From assembly GCA_030686995.1 (NCBI GenBank), contig CM060680.1, positions 78,730,616 through 78,794,615 on the forward strand: DNA of 64,000 nucleotides, written 5' to 3'. The position numbers were made by a program, and so were the translations under genes. Below are positions 10,623 through 22,657 of this stretch, one piece after another; the first letter of the stretch is position 1, and each line of letters starts with the position of its first letter. The stretch is from Artemisia argyi. Lineage: Eukaryota > Streptophyta > Magnoliopsida > Asterales > Asteraceae. The notes beneath the pieces are model-generated. The model did no database searches. It was not told where the DNA came from and saw nothing but the letters and a program-made list of their open reading frames with translations.

Positions 10623-12357
10623 TGATGCAGGTTTTACCGACCAGGTTTTAATATTTATAGTACTCGTTTTACCTACGGTCTACCTATATGCACTAACAGA
10701 CAAAGAATCCGGTCGTGTGAAGGATAGTAATGGTAACTCCGAGGTCGTCCCAAGAGCTATGTGGTGCGGACTATGTCTAAGTCTAATGTCACTAATTAAA
10801 AGTAATAAAAAGGAGATTATGATTGAAAGTAGGAAATGAAACTAGAAAACAAAAGCAATTAAAGTAAGGTTGCGATCAGTGGGAGAAAAGTGTACTAACC
10901 TAGTTATTCCTCCTACATCGTTTATGGTCATGTTCCTTATTAAACTAATCTTATGCTTTAGGTGGGGCGGATATATATCACTAGGTACATATGGTCAAGT
11001 TCCCTAGCCTATCTCCCCCGAATCTTGTCAGGAACCATAGGTACTACCCCATGCTAGTAAGCCGACGTATGGTAGACGGGTTTGAGTCATTAAGTGCCAC
11101 TACATGCTAGACTTATCTTTAGTGGCCTGTTGTCACGCTCATAGGCCATTTCTCTAACTTCTTAAGTTCAACAAATACGGAAGGTGATCCTATCGTCAAT
11201 TCGCACACGAGGCAATATGGTTAGTTGTCATCCCTCCCATTTCCTCACAATCCATCAGGCTAGCGTCCTATGCTCAATTCTTATAGCCTACTAACTCAAT
11301 TGGGGTCTTAATTCAATTAAAGCTAGCGTAATGGATACAACCACAAATCAAAACTATTGAAATAAGAGGTTCTCAAGATAAACTAAGCATGCACATACGT
11401 AAAAGCATATAAGAGAAGTACGGAAACATGATTAAAACAATATAGAAATCATAACTAGGCTAGCACCAGAGGTGCTTAGCCAATCATGTTAAATTCAACA
11501 CTCGAAATAATGTTTACAAGATCCATGTATTCGAAATGTAAATGAAACAATGAAATGCTAAAACTTATGGTGATTGAAGTGTGATTTCACCCTTGGAAAG
11601 CCTTCGTATGCTGCTGTAGATGGGCCTCCTAAAAGCTCTTAACGATCTCTGACTTTGTTTGTGAGAAAGTTTTTCTTCAAATGCAGAAAATAGGGTTGTA
11701 TTTATAGGCCCGTCGAGAGTTACGACGTAACTACAAAATGTGTTATGCCGTAACTTGTGAAATCTTATCCAGATCTAGAGTTTACGGCATGACTATGAAA
11801 TGTTACACCGTAATAATGATATTAGTGTTTCTTCTACATCGTAATCTCCAAACGTGTTACGCCGTAGAATATTTATCGGATCTGAGATAACTCTTGTAGT
11901 CTTCATTACGTCGTAGCCCAAAAGGTGTGTTACGCCGTAAGTTAATTCTTGAGCTTGGACTACTTTCGTACTTGTTGCTACACCGTATTCCATATTTGTG
12001 TTATGGCTTAGTCTTCAGATCTGAGGATTCTTCAAGACTTGTGATTGTTATGGCATAAACCATGGAATGAGTTACGCCGTAACCCTTGGTCCGTGTTGAC
12101 TTTGGTCTTCTTAGTAGAAATCCTAGCTACGGCGTAGTTGAGAGAATAAGTTACGCCGTAGCTTCTTCCAGCAAACTTGAATTTGTCTATCTTTGCACGT
12201 TCTTTCCAATTTCCTCGTCTCTTTAGCTCCTATGCTCACTTGTAACCTGGATACAAAATATAAAGAAATAAAAGCATATATCCACATAATTATTAATATA
12301 AATGAGCATAATAGGGGGAAACTGACACTTAAATATCATGATTATTTGATGTTATCA
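10623..12357 (-). repeat. 5' LTR of element B (about 1735 bp)
   Basis: It starts TGATGCAGG next to the primer site. The right end is my best estimate at GTTATCA (12351-12357), where sequence switches to an LTR of another family (C). In element orientation it holds a palindrome array (12163-11718), a TATAAATAC box near 11700, then R/U5. An alternative reading ends the LTR at 13525; I disfavour this because the part after 12357 aligns with the middle of the A-family LTR. Confidence 0.6.
11695..12163 (-). promoter_or_regulatory. B LTR promoter: TATA box and TTACGCCGTAA palindrome array
   Basis: A GCCTATAAATAC box (minus strand, about 11697-11708) has about 14 copies or near-copies of TTACGCCGTAA upstream, spaced irregularly every 20-50 bp, for example near 11718, 11745, 11803, 11856, 11905, 11929, 12071, 12126 and 12150. 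The position relative to TATA is the same as for the TGACGCCGTCA array of family A. The outer half-site bases differ between families, but the palindromic form is kept. Confidence 0.6.
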
Positions 12358-13525
12358 TTGTAATTGAAGCATTGCATTCCTTAATACCAGTCGTGGGGGT
12401 GTGCACAGCCTTATCCAACTCTATGAATATATATCTCCTCTTATAACCAAACGTTTAGTGTCCTATCATAGAATCATTAACATCTACTCATGCATTAAAT
12501 ACAAAGAATAAAACCATAGTTCACATCCGATTGCCTTTTCTAAGACATTCAAGCTAGTTACATAAAGAGGTCAGCCAGTTTTCTTAGACCTAAAGTGAAT
12601 CAATCAATTAAACAAGAGACAATAGGAAGCAAGAATTATAAACTAAACCAATTAGATTCATTGAGAAACAATGGGATCTAATTAATTAAAAACAAGTTTC
12701 ATACAATCATAGGTAAACACAAGGTGAATTAGCCAAGCATAATCAATGAAGAGCAATCAACAATAACGATAATTGAAGATATAACATAAGATTGAATCAA
12801 TAAACAAACCATTACAAGATGTTTATGGAGTGATTAAGATCATCTAAGTTGCTGGAAAAACACCTACCTAAACCCTAGAATCGGACTTAGGGTTTAGGGC
12901 TTACAAAAAGTGAAGTTATAATATTATATTTATAGGCAATATTTCTGTCGGCAAGGGGTGAAGGGGTCAGCTCCTACAAGTGACGGCATCATGACCATTT
13001 TTTCAACAAATTGTAGATCTTTTCGTCTTCTTTGCGTGGGCTTTTGAACCACCTAAATCTGAGTTCGTATGCAAAAGATATGGCCAAAACAGTATTAGCT
13101 ACTTCACGTGCAAGTTGTGATATGTTAACACTAGATGGACTACTCAACTACAGATGACCCCAGCAGGTTATAAGTCTTCTGGGCCATCTCTTTTTAATTT
13201 AACACTTGATGGCCTACTCCCAAATACAAGTGACGGCGCCAGGTGTAAATCACCAAATTCTTTCTAGGGCGTCACCTGTTAATTTCCATCAGCTCCAATC
13301 TACAAGTGACGGCGTCAGCATCCAAGCCTGACGCCGTCAGGTGTAAATTGCTGACATTTATTGGTTTTTTTGTTTTCTTCATTCTTGAGCATAAAAATCT
13401 CCAAAATGCTCCATATTCCAAAAATAACGTCCCAAGTACCTAAAATGAGAAAAGAAGCGATTTGAGGTAATATTTGACCATATATTTACGATTTATGGCT
13501 TAAATGACCCCCTAAAAGCGTATCA
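12358..13525 (-). repeat. LTR C, partial, target of element B
   Basis: From about 12374 the sequence follows the second half of the A-family LTR in order (CCTTAATACCA near 2999, the TATA region, the TGACGC array, and the terminal TTAAATGACCCC word), but is clearly diverged. It lacks the first part of the LTR, as expected if element B inserted here and the rest lies beyond B. It ends at CGTATCA (13525). A TATAAATATAA box (minus strand, about 12927-12937) has TGACGGCGTCA-type words at 12981, 13229, 13308 and 13327. Confidence 0.55.
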
Positions 13526-15097
13526 AATAAATCCTTATCCTCAATCCTTGTTGAGACAAGCAATAACCAAAGTTTCAAACTAAAAATCAAATACGTTATA
13601 ACTCGTTCCAATAGCCGTAAAAATAAGCATAGTCTAAAAATTACATAAATTCGCCACTAGAGCCAAAACTTTATCTTTACTACATTATAATGCATTTAGG
13701 ACTATTCTAAAATTAGTAACAATTAAAAATTCAGACTTTTACTTACTTATTATGGCAATAAATTGCAGAACAACAGAAAGTTAGACACAGCAGTGGCGGG
13801 TGCAGGTGGCGTATGAAAAAGGTACTCTGCTGCTGCCGGAAAGAACTAATAGAATAGCAAGATAAAGGAAAAAAATAGCAAAGGGTTAAAAGAAAAAGTA
13901 CTATGCTGCTGTCGAAAAGAAATTCTGGTCAGCAGTAGCGGGTGTAGGTGGTAGATGATGGTGGCAAGAAGCAGTTTCCAGCCAAAACAAACTGAAAAAG
14001 CCTCAGAGCGGTGTGGGGCGTCTACACTCGCCGGAGGTGAGTCCCAAAACACCGTCACGCCTCTCCAGAGAGATAAATTACAAAAAGTCATTGTAGCTAT
14101 ACAATTCCGGCGCGCGGAGGAGCGTGGCCAAGTTATAAGGGCTGCGTATTGTGAGGTTTCGGTCAAAAAATAAGTGGCAATCGATGTTAGAGATTAATTG
14201 CTTAAACTCGCTGGAAAATTTTTAAATTTTGGTAGCCTTTCCCGGCGTGTGGTGGTGCGTGTAGGCTTCTGGTTTGTACTGTGTAAATCGGGGGTGAGAT
14301 GGTGAAGATGATGGTAGTGGAGGATCCAGTTATAAGTCCTAGCTTTGTTGTTGTATACTGTCTAAAAAATAAGTAAGCACAATTAAAATATTTATTTTAA
14401 TCTTGTGCATATCCATTTCATGAAGTAAGGAGGAAGCGAGATTGAGAAATACTCAAGAGGTAATAAAGTTGATCTGAATTGATGACTGTGACTTTAGTCT
14501 TTTTATAACTTTTGATAATGAATATCGAAAATGAATTATTCTAATATATAAAAGTGGAGAAAATAATTTCTTTGGATATATGAAAACTTTGGGTGATGCG
14601 CTACACTTTTTTCTTTCTATTAAACTTACATACGAATATTTTTTTTCTTTGAGTATAAAACCGGTTTGACCCGGTGATTCAACCGGTAACCCGATGAACC
14701 GGTAAATCAACCGGGTCAATTAAAAATCCAGGTTTTAAAACATTGATAAACATAAAAGATGCATGCATCATGATATGTGTGGTGCAATTAATGATGCCCT
14801 ACATACAATTTCAATTGCCTAGTAGGACAAAACAATTGTATAAAGTATAAACCATAAGGTATGTTATGTTGTATGATTTTTAATTGACAAAACAATTGTA
14901 TAAACTATAAAGTAGGCCGTAATGATGTATGATTTTTAATAGTCATACATGTATGAATGCCTTTTTGCGTATAAAATTAGGCTGCGTGTGGTTTGAGGTC
15001 GGATTTAGATTTGGTTCTGAAAAAGTCAACTTAAGTCAACCAATCTGAATGGTCAACTAAGTCAAATGGCTAAAACCAACTAACCAAGGAGTACAGT
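13526..15097. other. AT-rich spacer with short duplications, no gene recognised
   Basis: No transposon ends or gene could be defined. Noted: a near-duplicated patch (13786-13850 and 13900-13960, with GTACTNTGCTGCTG and AGCAGTNGCGGGTGNAGGTGG words); a GC-richer stretch 13990-14170 with a 72-codon open frame I do not recognise; and an ACCGGT-rich stretch at 14660-14720 made of alternating ACCGGTT/AACCGGT words, a common sign of old plant DNA transposon debris. Confidence 0.35.
14825..14941. repeat. Imperfect tandem duplication, two units of about 57-60 bp
   Basis: GACAAAACAATTGTATAAA occurs at about 14826 and 14886, and GTATGATTTTTAA closes both units. The middle parts differ slightly. No gene overlaps it. 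Confidence 0.6.
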
Positions 15098-18000
15098 GTT
15101 TCCCCGGGTCGTTATGTCCCGACGAGGCGTGATGGTATCAAAAACGGGTTTGTGATCGGGTGAATTTGGACGGAAAGGGGTTAGGATTGATTACACTACT
15201 GAAATATGAAAGGAAATAACTTAAATAAGCTATATTAACAAGATTGTGAAACCAGAAAACCCAGAAATGTTTAAAACCTAAAAACCCGTACGTTTGATTT
15301 AAATTTACGTAGACGTACGAAATAAAACGTGAGTTTTAAGAAATAAAATACTTACGGATATGACAATTACATTTTTACAATCCTAATGATAAAAGAAAAT
15401 TTTTGGAAAAAGAAAAATAATTTTTACACTATTTAATTAATTATTATTAATTAATTACTATTTATAAACTAATTAAACTAATTTAAATTATAATAAATAC
15501 TAAATGAAAAGTTATAATTATGAAACTTTTTATTAAAGTACTTAGTGATATAAAGAAGCTAGGAAAAATACAAAAGTGGTGAAAAGCTTAAAAATAAGCT
15601 GGAAAATAAGCTTAATAAGAAATAAGTCAAAATGAAAAAGAACTATTATATAAAGAAGGGTGGGGAAATAAAACACTAAGGATATTATAGGGGAGATGGT
15701 GCGTGGGTCAGGTGTGGTTTTGGCCAAAAGAACCCCAAGGTCACAGGTTCAAACCCTGTCAAGTGCACTTTTCCCTTATTATTTTTTTCTTTTATTTTCT
15801 TTTTACAAAAGCATTTAAACAACAAAACTAACAAACTTATGTGAAAGAGGCTTTATTGAAAAGCTTAATTGAAGCTTGTGCAAGCTTATAAAACCAACAG
15901 TGGTTGGTTTTATGTTTTCATTGAGCTTTTAGATATAAGCAGTTTAACACATGAAGCAAATAAGCATGGACTAAGCTAAACTTAAGCAACTGCAATAACA
16001 AACAACACAAATAAACTTAAAAACATCAAACTTATAAACTTTAAACAAACTGGGACAGAGATCAATCAAGCTCAGTTATGAAACTGGGCATTAGCAACAA
16101 CAAGCAGTCCAAGGGCAAGTTGGAGTGCCAAAATAAACGAGCAAATAAGCATTAAAGGGCAACTAGACTTCACATACAACAAGACAGCACTAGTAGGCAT
16201 CCAAAACAACAAATATTACAACAATAACTCAAATAATGAACAAGAAATGAGTCATAAAAAAAACAGGTCAGAAGTGAAAGCTAGGTGCAGGGCAGATTTA
16301 AGGCATGCAGGCCTGTTTAAGCAGTGAAAATAAGCCCCAATAAAAATCACAAAAATAAGCACTTAGTGGGATTCTAAAGTCTAGGTGGGGGACTATAAGT
16401 TCTAAAAGTTTCTAAGCCTAACTTCAAACACAAAAATCATTAAAAATCATGCAATATTTAGATTTCTGCCAAAGAGTAAATTTGACTTTTTTAGTTGAAC
16501 TTGGAATTTTGACTTATTTGAACTTTGATCCTTCCTAGCTGATTGAATAAGTTGTGTCAAGTTACAAAAAGCTTGAATCTAACAATCCAAACACCTTTAC
16601 TATCCAAAATGAGGAATGAGCAATCCCTAACCCCAAAAGTTAATCTGTTGTGGGGGTGTCTAGGCAATTTTGACTTTTTACTTTTGCACTTGCTTATTTT
16701 ATGACTTATCTAGCCTATACTATCCTACAGTGATCTACTTATGCAAACATTTGAGGTACTAAACACCAATAACACAGGGAACAACCTATAACCAGACACT
16801 CCTTAATATATCTGTTTTGGATTTTAAAGAAGCAAACCTACAATCTAAACCATGAAACTGAATTTTAAGCTTACACTAACCTAAGATGAGCATAAATAAG
16901 CAGATTTCAACAACAATGAACAATTATAACTAACAATTACAAAATATGAAAATTGGATACTTAAAACTGAAATGGATACTTACAATGATTCTTTTGCTCA
17001 AAACCAAGAACATAACACCCACTTTTGACCTAACATCTCCCTGGGATTCTAAACCATTCTCAAATTTCGTCCCCTCTTCTCTTTTATTTTCTTACCAATT
17101 ATTTGGTATTTTTAGTAAATTTGAGATTTTTTCATGAAATTGAATGGAACTTGATTATACTACTGCAAATATTTTAGAGAGCTTATAACATAGCTAAGGT
17201 GAGCTTATGAAATAGTAAAGAAGCATAAACAGTAATCTTTGCTAAGACTTGAGTTTTTATGAGAAATTAGTAACAAGCTTTAAACAAACTGATAACTTAA
17301 ATTAATTTGAAGAAAAGGATTACAAAGCTAAACTAACTAACTAATAAGATTACATTGAAGATGGAAAATTTATAGAAACAACATACTACAACTATACTAC
17401 ACTAAAACTATTACTAGTCACTAAATAATCCTCTCTTTCTTCAACTTTCTTGACTTTTATAGACCAGGGGATGTCTCTCTGTCCTTCCCACTTCCATTTT
17501 GAACCATTGGATGAGCTAAAATGATCCTAGACCTTCAAAAGCATTTTAGCGGGAAAACAGGATAAAGGCAGTTTTAGTGGGTTAGGTTTGGCAGGTAGAA
17601 GTATTAAATGAAGGGGAGGGTTGTAGGGGACAGGAAAGGTGGAGGGTGAGTGATTTGTGGAAAAGGAGGTTGAGTGTTGGCAGGAGTTGCAGGGGTGGCA
17701 GGTCATGGGTGAGAGGTGGGAGATGGGTCAAACCAATTGTTGACCTGGGTGAGGGTTATTAGTAACCAGGGTGTGGGATTGGGCCAGACAAAGGATTGGG
17801 CTTGTGTTTATTTGTTGATTGGGATAGATGGGTGGATTGGATAAAGAGTTTTGGGGTTAGTGAATAAACTAGGTCTGTTTGGTGTTAAGTCAGCACAAAA
17901 CCACAAGTACTAAATTTGCAATAAGCTGAAAATTTAGGGGGTGGAAATCAAACTGTTCCAAAATTATTCCAAGGGTGATAATTGCCAAGTTTGAATTCCC

Positions 18001-18386
18001 AAAGGACCCTAATTGAATTCCATTTTTAAATTTCTGGGGGCCAAAATTGCTATTTTTGAAACTTGAGGGACCAAAATTGTAATTTTCTAAAACTTTTTAT
18101 CAGGGACCAATTATGATAACGTTTGACTTCCAAAGGACCTTTGTTGACTTTTATTTCAAAATAAATGCTCAGGGACTGATTTTGTCAAGTTTTGAAAGTT
18201 AGGGGACTGAAACTGCCAATTATGCAAACTTTGTTCATTTTTTCATCTGTTTTCAATCATTTTGCATCTAAAACATATAAAACACAATCCTGGGATATTT
18301 TCTGTATTTTGATGCATTTCTGAGTGTTTTTAAGTGTTTTGGCAGTTCAGATAAGACAAAAATGATGAGTATTTACACACTCATCA
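15098..18386 (-). repeat. Diverged L-family LTR, left end missing
   Basis: It matches in order, but diverged, the LTRs at 36103-39503 and 43352-45393: a CCCGGGTCGT..GTCCC..ACGAGG word at 15103-15127, an AT-rich zone, a tRNA-like patch, an AAGC-rich zone and the terminal ACACTCATCA at 18377-18386. The first about 200 bp (TGATAG end) is absent. No polypurine tract follows the right end. At 18000-18230 it keeps several degenerate GGGACCAAAATTG-type units where the younger L LTRs carry an AAT microsatellite. Confidence 0.55.
15704..15756 (+). other. tRNA-derived A/B-box-like patch in diverged L LTR
   Basis: GGTTCAAACCC (15746-15756) matches the pol III B box, and TGGGTCAGGTG (15704-15714) resembles an A box 42 nt upstream. 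The equivalent site in the younger L LTRs has GGTTCGATTCC. It is too divergent for a functional tRNA fold; it looks like a tRNA or SINE head fossilised in the LTR. Confidence 0.4.
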
Positions 18387-18784
18387 AGCATAAAAGTTGT
18401 TATTGCTAACGTAAATGAAAAGAGATAAAATTTGTAGTAACAACTAAAATATAGTTGACACGGTTGGAATCTTTCACCTGGTATGGGCTTTGTTGTGAGT
18501 TACTGTATAAACTAATTGATTGGCTGATTCCTTCACGACATGAATCACTTATCACACAACTGAAAAATAGTAGTAAATGTTTTTTTTTAAGTGGATATGA
18601 TGTCGAGAAATTAGCTCCAAGTTAGATATAGTTGCCTCAAATAAAACGCCATCATATCCTACATGAGTTTAGCATTGGTTTTGGCTATGACATTGACATT
18701 ATATGACTATTCTACTTACTTATAAAGCATGAAGAGTGAAGACAACTAAACATGTAACCGAATAACGTAAAATATAGTCACAAG
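18387..18784. other. Spacer, nothing recognised
   Basis: AT-rich sequence between the L-family LTR and the MITE candidate. I see no long open frame, repeat or transposon end. Confidence 0.4.
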
Positions 18785-18948
18785 CAATGTTTCAAAAATC
18801 ATCCCAGGCGGCCTAGTAATCGGCGATTACAAGGTACACGGCCTTCCACCTTATTGATTTTTACAAGGTAATCGGCCTTGTAATCGGCTATTACACGCAA
18901 CAGGGTGGTCAACCGCCTCACTACCGACTCACGAGTTTTGCAACATTG
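18785..18948. mobile_element. MITE-like element, about 164 bp
   Basis: The ends CAATGTTTCAAAAATC (18785-18800) and GAGTTTTGCAACATTG (18933-18948) are imperfect terminal inverted repeats. Inside are repeated TAATCGG/CGGCC words in both directions (for example AGTAATCGGCGATTAC at 18815-18830), which could fold back. The size and structure fit a small non-autonomous DNA transposon; the superfamily is not determined. Confidence 0.4.
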
Positions 18949-20086
18949 GTCATAGGGTACCCGCCCCCCCCCCCCACCCCACCCCATTGCGAGGGCACCC
19001 CTCTAGTGTTTTTAAAAACCTCGATAATTATTTGTTTTTATTAGTGTGTCGACTTGTATATATAAGCTTAATAACCAATTATTTTGTTTAAACTCACGTA
19101 ATTAGTTCAAATCTCATTCGTACCATCAAACTAGCATAACATGAAACAAGATTTACCACACAAGCAAGAAATAACCAAACTATCATGTATGTGTATGTAT
19201 TTTGTACGTATATATATAAAAGAAGCAAACTCTAGCTTGTGGGAAACTAGAAAGGGGGGGGGGGTGAATAGTTTTCCAGGTTTTTAAGTTGGTTATAAAA
19301 GTTTACTTGAAAAACTTTGATTCAATTTGTTTATGAAATCAATCAACACCAATATGAACTATAGCAATATAATCTAACTAAACTAATATAAGAAAGATAA
19401 ATAAAAAGTAAAGATGGAAAGATCAAACCCAAGACAAAGAGATTTATAGTGGTTCGGCAACGAAGCTCTTCTTCGCCCTACTCCACTCCCCGAGTACCCA
19501 ACTCGAGAGTTCAATGCACTATATCAACAAGTTCCCTTCAGGCGGAGAAAACCACACAACCTCGTTTATTACGATTTCCAACACGAAGCTAGGTGTGGAG
19601 ATTTATGAGATCGATTTATGCATTCTCTCCCCCTTGATTGTTGCAAAGAAATCGTAAGAATCAAAATATGTGTAAATCGATTTGTCAAATGAATCTTTTT
19701 CAACCTTTCACAATTTCACAACAATTGGCCGAGAGTAGTTATATCCACACGAACCCAAAAAAATTCTCAACCAAAACCGTTGTGCAAAAGTGATCCTAAA
19801 AATTTACTTCATATTACTCTTAAACAACATAACCATTATACGAGCACAAACCAAAAAAAATCGTCCCTTGTGAAATTGGCAGCCCAACACAATAAAAGCC
19901 CAAAAGTAGTCTCGTCCCTTGATGGATTGACAGCCCAACGACCAACCAATCTAAATCCACTAAAAGTAACCCTAAAAATCTGCTATAAAAAAGGTACTTA
20001 CCCTAACTATCTCAACCCTAATCTTCACTTATCACAATAAGCACGCAGTCACTTTACTGCTTTTCTTTCACCAAACAAAATTACAG

Positions 20087-20119
<33 letters not shown>

Positions 20120-21023
20120 GCCTTGTATCCTTTTAGATCCGAATCACAAACAACAAAAATCGTCCCTTGTTGTTAGATCCCAATACACAAACAATAATCA
20201 CACTTCTTGTAATAATCTAAGAAGAAACACACTCAATTCCTCCTGGCTTCATGATAAAGCAAACGAAATAACCACCCTAAAACACCCCTGTTATTCACGA
20301 TATATCACGATTCTTCAAACCACGTTTTCAGCTCAAGATATTGTGAAGCAAGGTAACAGGTAGGTAGCTTTTGTGTTGATGTTTTTTCTTGTTAAACCGA
20401 ACGAAAAAGGAAGAATGAAACTGATGTCCAGCTTTGTTCTTACTTATAAATGGTTCGAATATTGAAATAGAAGCTTGTCTTCAAAACAGATCTGTGATGT
20501 AAATGCTCATTCGTGTTAAGATCTTTTGAGGTCTTTGAGTTTGTAGAACCACACGATAAAGAGAAACTGAGATCTTTCTTTAATTATTACTTGTTTTAGT
20601 TCGAATGGTAGGAGTGGGTTTGTTGTAGCCGAGAGTTGTTGTGATACTGCGAATGTTAAGATAAAGAGGTATGATGTGTAGGATAGACTGAATTGATTGA
20701 TTTTTTGTTATTTGCTTCTCATCATTTTTCTTTTTGTTATAAACGAAAGTAAAATGACTCTAAACGGTTAATGTTAATGAGTTAATCTTTACACTTTTTC
20801 GGATATTGAAATGAAGTGAAGCTTTAAATATAGATCGATGATAGCTATGGTTTCACACGTAAAAGTCTTGAAAAAGTGTTACCAAAGTGAACCAAACTGA
20901 GATCTGTTGAGATATGTGTAACTTGTGTTGTAATGATGGATCTTTAAAGATAAAGAGGTTGTTTATGTTTAGAGAAAGGTAGGTAGTTGTCTGGTAAAAG
21001 TCCTTACTCTATTAGTTTCAGCT

Positions 21024-21409
21024 TACTCGATAATGTTCCTTAACTCGATACAGCTTCTTAAGCGATGAAGGTTTGTAAGGCGATAATAACTGCTAACTCG
21101 ATAATAACTACTAACTTGATAAGATTGATGCTAACTCGATAAAGGAAAAATAAGTTAAGTATAGTTTGGCCTAAGAAGTGAACTAAAGAGGACCTTACTC
21201 GATAAACGATAAGGTTTTATAGCTAACTCGCTAATCTTGGCCAACTCGCCAAACAGGACACTAACTCGATAAATATTTTCCTTACTTGATAACTAACTTG
21301 ATAGACCATCTTCTTAACTCGATGAACAGTGAACTTAATTCGATGAACAATGAACTTAACTTGATGAACAGTGAACTTACTCGATAACTGCACATCTAAC
21401 TCGATAAGA
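21024..21409. repeat. Array of ACTCGATAA-type words in the leader
   Basis: About 16 near-copies of TAACTCGATAA (variants TTACTCGATAA, TAACTTGATAG, TAATTCGATGA) and a few CGATAA half-copies occur in under 400 bp at irregular 15-30 bp spacing, with unrelated sequence between. In element (minus) sense the word is TTATCGAGTTAG. Irregular spacing argues against simple replication slippage. The 73-codon frame across it looks accidental. Confidence 0.65.
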
Positions 21410-21506
21410 TACGTAATGAACAATACCAGATCCGAAAAAAACAACCTTAAATCCTAGTTTTTCTACCAAATTTAACCTAAAACAACCTATATTATCCTTT
21501 GGCGAA

Positions 21507-21514
21507 TGATACCA
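21507..21514 (-). other. Primer binding site (initiator tRNA-Met type), weak
   Basis: On the minus strand TGGTATCA follows two bases after the LTR end CCCAACA. This is the core of the tRNA-iMet site of Copia elements, but the match stops after 8 bases. Confidence 0.5.
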
Positions 21515-21516
21515 CT

Positions 21517-21822
21517 TGTTGGGTCCCTATTTTACAACATAAGCACATAGAATTCTAGAGAGAGAAAGTAAGTAGAGAGAGAGAGTGGAAGGAACCCTTA
21601 ATATGAAAATGAAATGAACTTGTAATTGCAGGAGAACCAACAACCTCTAACGAGGGGATACATGAGTATTTATAGGTGAAGACTAGGGCATCTCTTAACT
21701 TTGACAATATTACATACTAAGCCCTTAGACCTTTACAAATCATGTAAACTTAGCATAAATACTTATAAAACATAGAATAAATGTAATATAATGCAACCTA
21801 ATACAAAACTTAATGACCGACA
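21517..21822 (-). repeat. Small Copia-like 5' LTR (306 bp)
   Basis: Ends TGTTGGG...CCGACA with an iMet-like primer site immediately left give minus orientation. It contains a GAGAGAGA tract (about 21575-21584) and, on the minus strand, a CACCTATAAATACTC TATA box (about 21668-21682). It abuts the end of the A2 protease frame, so this element probably inserted there. No partner LTR is visible. Confidence 0.6.
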
Positions 21823-21828
21823 CTTGAT

Positions 21829-22500
21829 TTAATAAAGTCTATTCCAAACATCTTTTATCCCTAAATGTCTTAGGAGTACTAAGTCTCCTTCCATAAATGG
21901 AGCATGATTCTCCATCGGCTGATTGCACTCGAATTGAACATGAATTTTATCACTACTTCTGCATCCCTCAATCTTAGTTTCTTTATAGCTTTTAATTCTT
22001 GTCTCCCATGGGAGGATTTTTTCTTGGACATGATTATGCGATGTGCCAGCATTGCTTTTGAGCCTCCTTTCCATAATGCTTTCTCGCACATATCGTGGGG
22101 TCATAGGGAAGTGAATTTTCCTTTTTCCTAACTTAAGCTCAATTTCCCCTTTTTTATACTTAATGACAGCTCTTACTGTGGTAAGGAATGGTGCTCCAAG
22201 GATTATTGGCATACACCCATTCTCTTTAACATCGATGATCATGAAATTGACGGGATACATGAAACCTCCTACATTGACCAGCACATCCTCTGCAATTCCC
22301 AAAGGATACACGTAAGAGTGACTAGCAAAGGATAGCCTAACGCGGGTAGTGGCCGGTATCTCTTTTGTGAGCTGGGTATAAATAGTTAAAGACATCAGGT
22401 TTACTTCTGATCCTTGATCGGCGAAAGCATCCAAATATTGCAATTTCCCAATGCTAGCTGGTATTTCAAAGTTCCCATAAGCCATCTGCTTCGTAGCCAC
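21829..22500 (-). pseudogene. Aspartic protease-like domain of element A2
   Basis: A 223-codon frame with the protease loop changed to ADQGSEVNLMSL (family D-L/S/T-G; here D-Q-G) and the second motif LGAPFLTTVRAVIKYKKGEI. The fold is recognisable, but the altered residue after the Asp and the broken upstream gag make activity doubtful. The frame starts with a non-ATG codon, so it was translated as part of Gag-Pro. It ends 6 bases before the inserted Copia-like LTR. Confidence 0.65.
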
Positions 22501-22657
22501 TTTTTGCTTAAGTAGCTTCTCATATACTGGCCCCCAGGTAACGTATCATACTCATCTTCTCATTCTTAAGAGACCATTTTGGATGATTGGTTACGTCTGT
22601 CACCCGTTATCCAGCTGGTTATGGTTTTCTCATTTATATCAGGTTTTAGATAGTACC

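Larger units (their letters stand above)
3988..12357 (-). mobile_element. Athila/Tat-like element B, gag-protease only, split by nested insertions
   Basis: This minus-strand element contains a 3' non-coding zone (3988-4910), protease-like frame (4911-5810), gag (5811-7086), leader (7087-7149), an inserted solo LTR (7150-10591), primer site (10599-10616) and 5' LTR (10623-12357). The protease-like frame runs straight into non-coding sequence with no reverse transcriptase, RNase H or integrase, so it is a non-autonomous gag-only type. Its 3' end is interrupted at 3987 by A1 and should resume left of the window. At 4441-4510 is a GGGTTGTCTCCCGTAAGAGC word like one at 1117 in A1, typical of the 3' zone of these elements. 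Confidence 0.65.
18949..21516 (-). mobile_element. Leader/interior of a minus-strand Copia-like element (partial)
   Basis: This lies left of the small LTR at 21517-21822 and its primer site, so at least the right part is the element's 5' leader. No gag, protease, reverse transcriptase or integrase frame is present. It contains G tracts (about 18962-18977 as C, and 19253-19264), a 31-base A run at 20087-20117, an AGTGGTTCGGC patch at 19448-19458, and the ACTCGATAA array. I could not find a matching left LTR, and the left limit is arbitrary. Confidence 0.35.

Noticed and set aside
10623..13525. One single 2.9 kb LTR for element B
   Set aside because: The part after 12357 aligns with the middle and end of the A-family LTR and contains its own TATA box and palindrome array, so two LTRs are more likely.
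13955..14173. A 72-codon plus frame in a GC-richer stretch, with an overlapping minus frame
   Set aside because: Both strands are open and neither protein is recognised. It may be a gene fragment, but there is no support.
21223..21444. A 73-codon minus frame with repeated VHQVKF/VHRIKF-like units
   Set aside because: The repeats mirror the ACTCGATAA word array at DNA level; the frame has no start context and no relatives I recognise.
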